NCBI GenBank assembly: GCA_963826795.1
Contig: CAWGYT010000004.1
Coordinates: 434,001 to 498,000 of the forward strand
DNA length: 64,000 nt
Direction: 5' to 3'
Source: CAWGYT01 sp963826795
Lineage (GTDB): Bacteria; Planctomycetota; Planctomycetia; Pirellulales; Pirellulaceae
The notes under the pieces are model-generated. The model ran no database searches, was not told where the DNA came from, and was given only the letters and a program-made list of their open reading frames with translations. Below, piece after piece: positions 1 through 10,246 of the stretch (its first letter is position 1; every line of letters starts with the position of its first letter). A program made the translations under genes and the position numbers.

Positions 1-2
1 AT

Positions 3-26
3 CTGCAATTTTCAGCTAAATTGCAG
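3..26. other. Perfect 9-bp hairpin
   Basis: Positions 3-11 pair perfectly with 18-26 around a 6-nt loop. No T-run follows, so this is not a classical terminator on the + strand. It may belong to the 3' end of a gene left of the window, or to a small RNA that ends at the terminator at 122-158. I see no credible gene in 1-347. Confidence 0.35.
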
Positions 27-121
27 AGTTTAAGTGACCGGGGCGAATGTAGATTGAAGTTAGAAAGCACGTGCCTTGCTGCACGTCAACCACACCTGGG
101 CTTTCTCACCCCCCCCGTGTT

Positions 122-158
122 GGGCGGGTTCGGACAATCGTCCGGGCCCGCCTTTTTT
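122..158 (+). terminator. Rho-independent terminator
   Basis: A GC-rich stem starts with GGCGGG at 123-128 and ends with CCCGCC at 147-152. The inner arms (TTCGGAC and GTCCGGG) also pair. Six T residues follow at 153-158. It would end a + strand transcript starting left of or at the window edge. Confidence 0.7.
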
Positions 159-347
159 GTGCGCGGGCGCGGACCTGGGCTGTGGCGGTCGCGGCGTGGC
201 TGAGCCGCGTCTGAGCATCGTTGCTTGACATGCGACCGGATCTTCGTTACCTAGTGCTCGGCTGATCGAATCGCGGCGGAAGGGAACTGAGCGGGCACGA
301 CGACCTCGACGGGCTAGATCGAGGGCGAGCCGAGTAACAGGGGGGGG

Positions 348-656
348 ATGAAGATGACGCTGCATGTCGGACGAGGGGCGGATCAGGTCTTCGAGATCCA
401 ATCGTGGGTCGAGCCGGAAGTGAGCGGCGTGGGCCCGATTGACCCGACGGTGCCCAGTGTCTTGCAGGAAGATGAAGACTTCGACGACTTCGACGAAGAC
501 GACTTCGATGATGAGTTCGATGACGACTTCGAGGAAGAGGAAGACGACTTTGACTACGGAGAGCACGAGTTGGAGGGGGACGTTGACGACGACGGCGACG
601 AGGACGACGCCGAACCTGCATTCGAGGAGGCAGAGGAGAAGGACGAAGAGGAGTGA
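348..656 (+). CDS. Small, extremely acidic protein
   Basis: A 102-residue protein. About the first 35 residues are of mixed composition; residues 36-102 are almost only Asp and Glu, with scattered Phe, Tyr and Ala. There is no signal peptide, membrane segment or recognisable fold. The ATG at 348 follows a G-rich tract that could act as a ribosome binding site. The gene precedes the TPR-like gene by about 70 bases on the same strand and may share its transcript. Acidic tails of this kind occur in planctomycete hypothetical proteins. Chaperone-like, nucleic-acid-mimic or metal-binding roles are possible, but the sequence supports none specifically. The regular GAC/GAT/GAG/GAA runs could exaggerate coding appearance, so the confidence is moderate. 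Confidence 0.6.
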   Translation: MKMTLHVGRGADQVFEIQSWVEPEVSGVGPIDPTVPSVLQEDEDFDDFDEDDFDDEFDDDFEEEEDDFDYGEHELEGDVDDDGDEDDAEPAFEEAEEKDEEE

Positions 657-727
657 GTCCGAGGTCGGGAGTTTTCGGAGCGGCGTGAGAATTGTCGATT
701 TCTGAGCGGGAGCACTCGAGAGCGGGC

Positions 728-1170
728 ATGACGAGTTTGCCGAACGACGAATCGGACGGTGGAATTCCGGCTTACGACTCCGACCGATTCGATCTGACCC
801 AAGACGAGTTTGATCGCGAGTTTTTTACGCAAGTGCTCCGACACGGCGACAGCAATCTGGACGTCGTCCGTCGTCTGGCTGAATTGTTGGCAAGGCACGG
901 CGACTACGGCGGGTCGTTGCGTTTGGATCAGCAGCTTTGCGAGCGTTGTCCGGACGAGCCGTTGGTGTTCTACAATCTTGCGTGCAGCCTGAGCATGCAC
1001 GGCGACCATCGGGAGGCGATTGACGCCTTGGCCGCGCGGTCGAGCTGGGATACCGGGATTTCGCTCACATCGACGCCGATACCGATCTGGATCCGCTGCG
1101 GGATTTTGCCGGCTTTCAGGAGCTATTGCGGCGTGCGGCCGGGGGCGAGGATTACCCGCCGCGGATCTGA
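728..1170 (+). CDS. TPR-type helical repeat protein (one frameshift)
   Basis: About 147 residues, start ATG 728 (a TTG at 692 is also in frame). The N-terminal half carries two helical repeats with a TPR-like pattern, including a segment reading VFYNLACSLSMHGDHREAID. The frame then changes near 1031-1034, where GCCGCGCG should probably read GCCCGCGCG. The continuation in the next frame (VELGYRDFAHIDADTDLDPL) ends at TGA 1168-1170 and matches the TPR end-of-group pattern of short planctomycete proteins. Likely a cytoplasmic protein-interaction module. No specific partner can be named. It lies between the acidic protein and ileS. Confidence 0.7.
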
Positions 1171-1190
1171 GCGGCCCGGGGGGAATCGCG

Positions 1191-1226
1191 GGGGGCGTGG
1201 ACGGGGGCGTCGACGGGGGCGTGGAA
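1191..1226. repeat. 12-bp tandem repeat, three copies
   Basis: Three nearly identical 12-bp units of the form GGGGGCGTSGAC lie directly after the stop of the TPR-like gene and before ileS. The reading frame that crosses them is an out-of-frame extension of the TPR gene, not a real protein tail. Confidence 0.7.
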
Positions 1227-1426
1227 TTGAAATCCACGAGCAACCGTGTTCTACTCCTGGATTCGATCACGCGACGTGGTGGCCGCTGGCTGGCCTCATC
1301 CTAGCGAGTCATACGAAACCCGCGACGTTTTTTCCCTGAGGCAAAGCGCCCGTTGCGAACCTTCCGACCCTGGCCCTTCTCTCTCTCGTTGGAGAGGGCG
1401 GCGCCCAATTGCCTGAAGGCGACCCT

Positions 1427-4400
1427 ATGTTTCAGCCTGTTCCCAGCAACGTCAGTTTCCCGGACCTCGAGGCCGAAATCCTCAGGCATTGGCAGGAACA
1501 GCGGATCTATCATCGCTCGCTGGAGCAGCGGCGAGGGGCACGGCCGTTCGTTTTCTACGAGGGGCCGCCGACGGCCAACGGGATGCCTCACCCGGGTCAC
1601 TGTCTGACTCGCGCGATCAAGGACCTGTTCCCGCGATATCGAACGATGCGCGGCGACTATTGCCTCCGCAAGGCAGGTTGGGACACGCACGGGTTGCCCG
1701 TGGAAGTGGAAGTCTGCAAAGAGCTGGGGATTCATGCCAAGGAGGAGATTGAAGCCTACGGGGTCGAGCCGTTCATTCAGAAGTGTCAGCAAAGCGTTTG
1801 GCGGTACATGCGCCAGTGGGAAAAACTGACGGATCGACTGGGTTTTTGGGTCGACCTGGATCAGGCCTACGTGACCTATCATCAGAGTTACGTGGAAAGT
1901 GTGTGGTGGTGCTTGCAGAACCTATTCGAACGCGGGTTGCTATACCAAGGCCACAAGATTGTCTGGTGGTGGGCTCAGGGCGGGACGGCGCTGAGCAGTG
2001 GCGAGGTGGGGCAGGGATATCGCGAGGTGGCGGACCCCAGCGTCTACGTCCGTTTTCCGTTGTTGGATTCGGGTGGCAAGGCGACGGACCTGAGCCTGCT
2101 GGTGTGGACCACGACGCCGTGGACCTTGCCGAGTAACCAGTTTGCAGCCGTCCACCCAGAGCTCAGCTATGCGACCGTGGAGGATCCGGAGACCGGGCAT
2201 CGGCTGATCGTGGCCGAGGGGCTAGTCGAAACGCTGGCCGAGAAGATCAAACGGCCGCTCGTGGTGCAGGCCACCAGTCTTGGGCAGGAGTTGATTGGCC
2301 GCGCCTATCAACCGCCGTTCGACTTCTATTCTCGTGCGCAGGGGACGGCGAAGGGTCGCCGGAAGGATGGCACGCAGCAGCGGCTCGCCTGGCGCGTCGT
2401 CGCCGGCGACTTCGTGACTCTGGACAGTGGAACGGGCGTGGTTCACCAGGCGCCCGCGTTTGGCGAAGTGGATTACGACGTCTTCCTGGCCGAGCAAAGC
2501 CGCTTCGTTGAGGGTGAGGGTCCCGAGCTGATCTGTGCCGTGGCGCCGGACGGGAAATTCACGGACGAGGCACCGCCCTATAAGGGTCGCTGGGTGAAAG
2601 ATTGTGATAAGGAGATCACACGCGATCTGAAACGTCGTGAGCTGCTGTTTCATCAAGAGCAGTATCTGCACGACTACCCATTCTGCTGGCGCGCCGACGA
2701 GGACCCTTTGATCCAATATCCCCGCCGCAGTTGGTTCGTGCGCACAACCCAATTCCGCGACGAGATGTTGGCCAACAATCAGCTCATCAATTGGTTGCCC
2801 GAGCATATTCGCGATGGCCGCTTCGGGAATTTTCTGGAGAGCAACGTCGACTGGGCGCTGTCGCGCGAGCGGTACTGGGGGACTCCGTTGCCGATCTGGG
2901 TCTGCTCCGAGTCGGGGCAGATGGAGGCGATCGCCAGCTATGACGAGCTGTTGCGGAAAACGGGCATTCAAGGGACGGAAGTCTGGGAGGCGGCCAAGGC
3001 CCAGAACCCTGAGTTGCCGGAAGACTTGAAGGTCCACAAGCCGTACATTGACGCCATTACTTACGATTCGCCTTTTGCAGCGGGCGGCCGGATGGAACGC
3101 GTGTCCGAGGTGATCGATTGTTGGTTCGATTCGGGGGCGATGCCCTTTGCTCAATGGGGATACCCTCACCAGGGACGCGCCGCATTCGAGGCACAGTTCC
3201 CGGCGGATTTCATCAGCGAGGCGCTGGATCAGACGCGCGGCTGGTTCTACAGCCTGCTTGCCATCAGTACGCTGATGTTCGGCGAGTCGAGCGATCAAAC
3301 GAACTCGGCGGCTCCCGCTCATCCGTTTCCCCATCCGTATCGCAACTGCATCGTCCTGGGCCTGATGCTAGGCGAAGACGGCGCCAAAATGTCCAAACAG
3401 AAGCGTAACTATCGCGAGCCGCAAGATATCTTCGATCGCTACGGGGCCGATGCACTCCGCTGGTATTTCTTCGCCAACCAGGCCCCTTGGACCTCGATTC
3501 GGTACAGCGAGCGGGCGATCAAGGACAGCATCCCTGAATTCCTGTTGCGGCTGTGGAACGTTTTCAGTTTCTTCGTGATTTACGCAAACATCGATGGGTT
3601 CGACCCGAGCGAGCGGATTGACACGGACTTGTCGCAACTGTCCTCGGACGAATTAGCCGAGGGCGCGGATATCGTCCCCGAGCGAAACGCAGTGAATTGG
3701 ATCGCTGGGTCCTGGGCGAGCTGAATCGAACTTGTCGCAGCGTCGTGCAGTGCATGGACGCCTATGACAACTTTGCGGCCTGCGGTCATCTACATGCGTT
3801 TGTCGATGCCCTGAGTAACTGGTACGTGCGCCGCAGCCGCGACCGATTCTGGAGCAGTGACCGGGAGTCGCCGGACAAGTTGGACGCCTACTGGACGCTG
3901 TACGAATGCTTGCTCACGACCGCCAAGTTGATCGCCCCGTTCACGCCCTTTGTGGCCGATTTTCTCTGGCGGCACTTGACCGAAGTCTTTCGCGGCAAGA
4001 CGCTGCCGAGCGTCCATCTTTGCGACTATCCCCTGCCGCTGGCCGACGTGGATGAGGCCCTGTCGCAGCGGATGCAACTGGCCCGCGAGATTTCCTCGTT
4101 GGGCCGCAGCGCACGCATGACCGCCAAACTCAAGGTCCGCCAGCCGCTCGCGAAAGTCGAAGTCATCTTGGCGGATACGACGCACCTGAAGTGGTTGAAA
4201 GATCATGCCGAAATCATTCGCACCGAGCTGAACGTCAAGGAGGTCGAGTTTGCACGCGATGCGGAACAGTACATCAGCTATCAGGTTCAACCGAACTTTA
4301 AACGCTTGGGGCCTCGCTTGGGTAAACAGATGCCCGCCGTCAAGCAATTGCTCGCGCAGCGGGACGGCGGCAAACTGCTCGCGGAACTTCAGGCGACGGG

Positions 4401-4806
4401 CAAGATCATGCTGAAAGTCGCTGGCGGAAACGTCGCCTTGGATGGCGAGGAGATCGAGATTCGACTGCAGGCCAAGGAAGGCTGGGCCGCCGCCCAAGGT
4501 GCCGGCTGCGTCGTCGTCTTGTCGACGGATTTGACGGCCGAGCTGATCCGCGAAGGACTGGCCCGCGACATCGTGCGTGTGATTCAGGAACAGCGAAAAA
4601 AACAGGATTGCCAGTACACCGACCGGATTCGTGTGCAGCTGGCGATCGGATCCCCGGAGCTGACGCGGGCGATCCAGGAGAACGAGACGTATATCGCCGG
4701 CGAAACGCTCGCGACCGAGTTGCTGACGGTTGAGTCCGGGGAGGGAGAGCCCTACGAAATCGGCGAGGATCAAATCCGCGTCCAGATCTCGGTGGAGTCC
4801 TCCTGA
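1427..4806 (+). CDS. ileS: Isoleucyl-tRNA synthetase (one frameshift)
   Basis: Charges tRNA-Ile in the cytoplasm. Start ATG 1427; total about 1126 residues, the size of the long, eukaryote-like IleRS2 type. The class I signature is PPTANGMPHPGH at about residues 48-59. The insertion (CP1/editing) domain follows, then a conserved VIDCWFDSG segment, and the KMSKS loop appears as KMSKQ at about residue 653. The anticodon-binding part is in another frame: near 3685-3687 an A-run is one base short, after which RSELDRWVLGEL is readable. Because the enzyme is essential, the frameshift is most likely an error in the sequence. purN follows after 4 bases. Confidence 0.96.
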
Positions 4807-4810
4807 ACCC

Positions 4811-5448
4811 ATGGCGACCGGATCCCCTCCTCCGCTGCGATTGGCTGTCCTGATTTCCGGGAGCGGAACGACGTTGCGAAATCTCCTGCAGCTCATCGAC
4901 GCTGGCAGCTTGCCGCCGAAGTCGGCCTGGTCATCTCCAGCCACGCGCAGGCGGGTGGACTGTCGTTCGCCGCGGAAGCCGGGATCCCCGCACGCGTGAT
5001 CCCTCGTCACGAGTCACCGACCGCGGAATCGTTTAGCGAGTCGATTTTTGAGCCTTGCCGCGCGGCCGACGTGCAATTGGTTGTGATGGGCGGCTTCTTG
5101 AAGCATGTGCGGATCCCCCCGGATTTCACGGGACGCGTGATGAACATCCACCCCTCCTTGATCCCCGCATTTTGCGGCAAGGGCTTCTATGGTTCGCGCG
5201 TTCACGAAGCCGTCTTGAGTTACGGCGTGAAGGTCAGCGGCTGTACGGTTCATTTCGTCGATAACCAGTACGACCATGGCCCGATCATTCTGCAGCGCGT
5301 GGTTCCCGTTCGAGATGACGACACGCCCCAAACGCTCGCGGAACGAGTCTTTGTGGAAGAATGTCGCGCCTATCCGGATGCGATCGGACTGTACGCCGCC
5401 GGCCGCCTCAGAATTGAAGACCGCCGCGTGCGGCAGATCGTGGATTGA
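4811..5448 (+). CDS. purN: Phosphoribosylglycinamide formyltransferase (one frameshift)
   Basis: Third step of purine synthesis: transfers a formyl group from 10-formyl-THF to GAR. Start ATG 4811, about 212 residues, the normal length. N-terminal LAVLISGSGTTLRNL is the phosphate-binding loop. The catalytic core has MNIHPSLIPAF (Asn and His of the N-H-D triad) and later VSGCTVHFVDNQYDHGPII with the catalytic Asp. Near 4911-4914, TTGCCGCC should probably read TTGCCCGCC; the missing C moves AEVGLVISSHAQAGGLSFAA into the next frame. It directly follows ileS (4-base gap), suggesting co-transcription. Confidence 0.93.
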
Positions 5449-5481
5449 GCCGTCGTCCTCGCCGCCCCGGCCAAACACTCA

Positions 5482-5567
5482 ACCCTCACCCGCCCGGTGC
5501 CCGCGCGGGCCCCGGGCGACCTCTCCCGGCCTCGGGCGAGGTGACACGATCCCCGCGCGGGGAGCAG
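5482..5567. repeat. Dispersed GC-rich intergenic element, family A
   Basis: Starts with ACCCTCACCCGCCCGG and carries a palindromic CTCTCCCG...CGGGCGAGGTGAC core. Related copies lie at 12470-12533 and, inverted, at 36314-36395. It sits between the convergent ends of purN and the next gene on the minus strand, where it could also act as a bidirectional terminator. Confidence 0.75.
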
Positions 5568-5591
5568 GAACGCGGTGCGCCGTCTGGCAGT

Positions 5592-6341
5592 TCATCGCCA
5601 CTGTGTGCGAACTTGAAGATCGATCAGCTCGTTGATCAGTTGACGGACGTGGACGTCGTTCCGGTAAACTTCAGCGCCGTGCTGCAGGACCTTCTGCGCG
5701 ACTCCCGTATGACCGAATCGGCAAAGCTCGTACGCGATCATCGAATAGAGTCGAACGCCGTACTGCGGATCGCGGTGGTCGCATGTAAATCGATCTAGAT
5801 CCGTGATCAGCTGAGTGGCGTCGGGACGCAGAAAATCGTGCTGTTGGTACAGGCACAGCGCGGCGACTTCCGCCCGTGTGGACTCATCGCTGGACTGAGC
5901 CAGTTGGTTGGCCCACAGCAGGAATTCATCCGAGTACTGACGCGGGCAGATTTCCCCGGCCATGAACAGAATGCGGAGGATCAGGCGGTGGTCCGCCAGT
6001 GACAGGGCCTGCTGAACCTCCGGGTAGGTTTGCAGCTCGGTCCACCAATGTGTCAACTCGGCCAGGATTTGCTCCAGCTGCGGATCGTGATCGGGCGGCT
6101 CGCGACGCATCCAGCGATCGAACAGCGGGATCAGCTGGGTATCCGTCTTTTCGATCTCGGCCCGGACGGAGTCGACTGTCACTGCCGGAACTTTGGCCGA
6201 GTCCGACCTGGCCAGTCGCGTCACGAAATCGTCCAGGGCTTGCCGATCCATGCGCGCGTATTGATTGGACGCGAGGGACAACAGGCCAACCAGAACGGCC
6301 GAGACGAGAGTTCCCAAGTTTGATGGCCGTCCTATTTCCAT
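5592..6341 (-). CDS. Membrane-anchored protein of unknown function, paralogue A
   Basis: A 249-residue intact protein. Residues 8-28 (LGTLVSAVLVGLLSLASNQY) form one N-terminal membrane anchor; the rest is helical and presumably outside the cytoplasm. Its closest relative in the window is the protein at 14546-15298. Both have an SxLGTLV anchor start, an Asn-(Tyr/His)-(Ala/Phe)-(Arg/Thr) motif just after it, and a matching C-terminal block (LYxxIAxxL...GxAxxVLQxGxxxYRxxxxxxxLIxEL). I do not recognise a characterised family. The C-terminal half could be TPR-like helical repeats. It is separated from both neighbours by intergenic repeats or long non-coding DNA. Confidence 0.8.
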   Translation of the reverse strand: MEIGRPSNLGTLVSAVLVGLLSLASNQYARMDRQALDDFVTRLARSDSAKVPAVTVDSVRAEIEKTDTQLIPLFDRWMRREPPDHDPQLEQILAELTHWWTELQTYPEVQQALSLADHRLILRILFMAGEICPRQYSDEFLLWANQLAQSSDESTRAEVAALCLYQQHDFLRPDATQLITDLDRFTCDHRDPQYGVRLYSMIAYELCRFGHTGVAQKVLQHGAEVYRNDVHVRQLINELIDLQVRTQWR

Positions 6342-6638
6342 GGTGAGCCCGTCACTTGGCTTGGATCAGAAGTCACTTAGTCGCGCCTCACAGCTGCGGT
6401 AGCACCGCCTGAGGGAAGCTGGGAAATGGTCCGCGGTCGGCGATTTGCGCACTGCAACTATGTAGCTCATCCACAGCTGCCTGCTCCGTTGGCAGCGAAC
6501 ACGCCGTTGGACAGCGGGGGGCGACCATCCGCCCGGCCTCCGCCGCTCGCCGATCGTACGGACTGGAACAGTCTTGCTGCACGTCGCTTCGAGGAGCTGG
6601 TTCGAAACACGGTAAACCCTGCCCGCCGGCTCCGATCG
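6342..6638. other. Non-coding stretch before the PSD1 gene
   Basis: About 300 bases between the divergent genes at 5592-6341 and 6943-10198. No open frame here looks coding; short frames on both strands have no conserved features. The only signal I see is the promoter-like site at its right end. Confidence 0.5.
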
Positions 6639-6667
6639 TGGACAATCCGGTCCGAATTCGTTAAGAT
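6639..6667 (+). promoter_or_regulatory. Candidate sigma-70-type promoter
   Basis: TGGACA at 6639-6644 and TAAGAT at 6662-6667 are separated by exactly 17 bases. The position fits transcription of the PSD1/DUF1501 pair with a leader of about 270 bases. This rests on consensus matching only. Confidence 0.4.
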
Positions 6668-6942
6668 CTGAGGCAGATGCGAGGGCGATCGCAATGCGAA
6701 TAAAACCGCTCGCTGCGACGCTCTCAGGCTTGCCGTGCCCCCCGCCCATCGGCTCCCACCTTTCGTCAGGCTCCCCAGCGGGCTCATCCCGGCGAACTCG
6801 CATGGCGCTTCCCGAACTTGGGGTCGATGTGATGACCGCCCGACATCGTGGCCAACCGGCGCCGTGGCCGCCCGATACGAGCGACGTGGGGGCCGGGATT
6901 GCCGGGAGCCGAACAACGCAAATCAACACCGGGAGATCGATC

Positions 6943-9900
6943 GTGCGACGAGATCGGATGATGGAGAAAACGCGGCCTTGGCCGACGACCGTTCGGCGGC
7001 TGATGGCGGTCACCCTGCTGACGCCGGCTGCGTTGCTGGCCGGTTCGCTGTGGCTGGCCAGTATCCTGTGGCAAGGCTCCGGCGGGCCGGAGCTGGGGGC
7101 GGACGAGCTGGGGGCGGCGGGCTTGGGCTACAACGCCGACGTGCGGCCGATCCTGGCCGACGCCTGTTTCAGTTGCCACGGGCCCGACAGCGCCTCTCGC
7201 AAGGCTGACTTGCGGCTGGACCAGCGCGAGGGCGCGATCGAGATGGGCGCGATTGCGCCGGAGCATCCCGATGAGAGCGAAATGATTCGCCGCATCTTCT
7301 CGGATGACCCGGATGAGGTCATGCCTCCGCCCGAGACCAAGAAGACGCTCACCGCGAGCGAAAAAGAGACCTTGGTGCGCTGGATTCGCGAAGGGGCGGG
7401 GTACGAGCTGCATTGGTCTTTATTGGCTCCCCAGCGACCCGAACTGCCGGTGGTGAGTAACGAGGAGTGGGTCCGCAACCCGATCGACCGTTTTGTGCTC
7501 GCTCGTCTGGAATCCGCGGGACTCCAGCCTGCTCCCGAAGCGGATCGGCGCACGCTGGCGCGACGCGTTAGCCTCGACCTGACCGGGTTGCCTCCACGCC
7601 CGGAACAGGTCGAGGCGTTCGTTGCCGACACGTCGCCCGACGCGTACGAAAAATATGTGGATTCACTGTTGCGTTCGGCACATTGGGGTGAGCATCGTGC
7701 GCGGTACTGGCTGGACTACGCTCGCTACGCGGACACCCACGGGATCCACTTCGACAACTTCCGCGAAATGTGGTCCTACCGGGATTGGGTGATCAAGGCT
7801 TTCAACGACAACATGCCGTTTGATGAGTTCACGATCGAGAATTTGGCCGGCGACCTGCTCCCGAATCGGACGCTCGACCAACAGCTCGGATCGGGATTCA
7901 ACCGCTGCAACATGACGACGAACGAGGGCGGCATCATCGACGAAGAATACCGCGTGTTGTACGCGCGGGACCGGACCGAAACGACCGCCCAGGTGTGGTT
8001 GGGTTTGACGGCCGGCTGTGCTGTCTGCCACAGTCACAAGTTTGATCCGCTGACTCAGAAGGAGTTTTACGAGCTCTCGGCGTTCTTCAACAACACGACT
8101 CAGGCCGTTCGAGATGGGAACATCCAAGCGACGCCTCCGATCGTGGTTGTGCCGGCCGAGTCGGATCGCGAGCGATGGGATCGATTGCCGGGCGAGATTG
8201 CCGCAGCCAAGGCGGCGAAAGAGGCCTATCGGGATTCATCCCGTCCGAATTTCGAGGCGTGGTTGACTACGGCCACACCGGACTCAATCCAATCGGTCCA
8301 GGCCGACGCGCCGAGCCATCTTTGGGCACCCCTGCGAGAAGGTTCTGGGACGACGACGCGAATTGACGTTGAGGGCACGTCCGTCACGTTACCCCTGGCG
8401 ACTTCGGCCGAATGGCAGGGTGAGTTTGCCGGTCAAACGGCAATGCGCGTGGAGGGTCGAGTCGTCCAGCTGCCGAGCGCCGGCGACTTTGAGGCCGATC
8501 AGGCGTGGACCTGCACCGCTTGGGTGCGCCTTCCGGCCAATGATGGGGCCGGCGCGATCGTTGCCCGAATGAGTCGGGCCGACGGCTACCAAGGTTGGGA
8601 CCTTTGGGTCGAGCAGCGGCGGATTGGCATGCACGTCGTTCACCGTTGGCCCGATCAGGCTCTGAAGGTTGTCGCGCGCGACCAGTTGCCCGCCAACCAA
8701 TGGGTCCACGTTGCCGTGTCGTACGACGGATCCGGTAAGGCGGCGGGCGTCAAGGTCTACTACGACGGCCGGCCCCAGGAAACCAACGTCCAGAACGATC
8801 GCCTGTCCGGTTCGATCAAAACGCAGGTTCCGTTGACGATCGGTCAACGAGATCAAGGCGAAGCTTTCAGCGGCGGGCTGCGCGACTTGCGGATCGATGC
8901 CCAGAACCTCGATCCCGCGCGGATCATGAATTTGGCCCAGTCCGGGCGGATCGCGACCTTGTTGACGGCCGCGGCCGAGCAGCGAACGGAGGCGGAACAG
9001 GGTGAGCTGTTCGAGTATTGGTTGGCGACGCGAGATGCCACCTATCCCGAACTTCTGGCCCGCATCGGATCCCTCGAGGCGGAACATGAGCAGCTGAAAG
9101 CGCGGGGCACCGTCGGGTATGTGATGGAAGAACGCGACGAGCCGGCGATGGCCTTTGTCTTGTTTCGCGGCGAATACGATCAGCGTCGCGAGGAGGTCGT
9201 CCCGGGCACGCCCCAGGTCTTGCCGCCGTTCCCCACCGGGGCGCCACGCAATCGGCTCGGCCTCGCCCAATGGCTGCTTCTGCCCGAACATCCGCTGACC
9301 GCGCGCGTGACCGTCAATCGATTCTGGCAAGAGGTGTTCGGCCTGGGAATCGTCAAGACGTCCGGCGATTTCGGCGTCTCCGGCGAACTGCCCTCGCACC
9401 CCGAACTGCTGGACTGGCTGGCCGTCGAGTTCCGTGAGTCGGGTTGGGATGTCAAACGACTCTTCAAGCTGATCGTGATGTCGGCAACTTATCGCCAGTC
9501 GGCCGAGACCACGCCGGAGAAACTCGAGCGAGACCCTGAGAACCGGTTGCTTGCTCGCGGCCCTCGTTTTCGCATGGATGCCGAAATGGTGCGCGACGGG
9601 GCCCTGGCGGTCAGCGGCTTGCTGGTCCCCGACGATCGGTGGGCCCAGCGTCAAGCCCTATCAGCCACCGGGCGTGTGGGAGGCGATCGCGATGAACGTG
9701 AGCAACACCCGCAGCTACACGCCAGACACGGGCGATAAACTCTATCGGCGCAGCCTGTACACGTTCATCAAACGGATGGCCCCGCCCGCGTCGATGGAGA
9801 TCTTCAACGCGCCCAACCGTGAGTTCTGCGTTGTCCGTCGGGAACGGACAAATACGCCCTTGCAAGCGCTGGTCACCCTGAACGACGAGCAATTCATCGA

Positions 9901-10198
9901 GGCAGCTCGGAACCTGTCCCAGATTGCGATGCGCCAGAACGCCGACGGGACGCTGGACCGAATCCAGTTCCTTGGCAATCGACTGCTGGCGCGCGATTTT
10001 CGCCCGGACGAAATGCAGATCATTCAAGGCTCGTTGACGAAATTGTTGGACTTCTATCGGACGCATCCGGACGAGGCACGCGAGCTGATCCAGGTTGGGG
10101 AATCGTCCGTGGACGACTCGCTCGATGCGTCCGAGTTGGCGGCGTGGACCATGCTGGCCAACGAATTGATGAACTTGGACGAGGTGCTGAACAAGTGA
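6943..10198 (+). CDS. PSD1/DUF1549-DUF1553 cytochrome-like protein with LamG domain (one frameshift)
   Basis: Planctomycete-specific secreted protein of about 1085 residues. I chose GTG 6943 because GGGAG lies 7 bases before it; ATG 6958 is an alternative, and the open frame extends back to 6694. A hydrophobic N-terminal segment (LMAVTLLTPAALLAGSLWL) is an export or anchor signal. Next comes a c-type haem motif, CFSCH (PSCyt1), then DUF1549 (residues about 165-375, ending in CAVCHSHKFDPLTQKEFY), a LamG/concanavalin-like insert (about 450-660) and DUF1553. The frame changes at the C-run 9627-9630, one C too many; the C-terminal continuation includes RRERTNTPLQALVTLNDEQF. It is paired with the DUF1501 gene downstream, the standard planctomycete arrangement. 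The biochemical role of the pair is not established. Confidence 0.93.
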
Positions 10199-10246
10199 CG
10201 GCGCGGATGCAATTGACGTCCCCCACTGCCAGGGAGCTTGCCTGAG

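Noticed and set aside
692..728. TTG 692 as start of the TPR-like gene
   Set aside because: ATG 728 is in the same frame and the 12 extra residues show no conserved pattern.
3790..5010. 406-codon open frame on the minus strand
   Set aside because: Antisense to ileS and purN; low-complexity Arg/Gln/Leu composition typical of mirror frames.
8389..9654. 421-codon open frame on the minus strand
   Set aside because: Exactly antisense to the PSD1 gene, whose protein is clearly recognisable. GC-rich third positions create long mirror frames; no domain or motif is visible.
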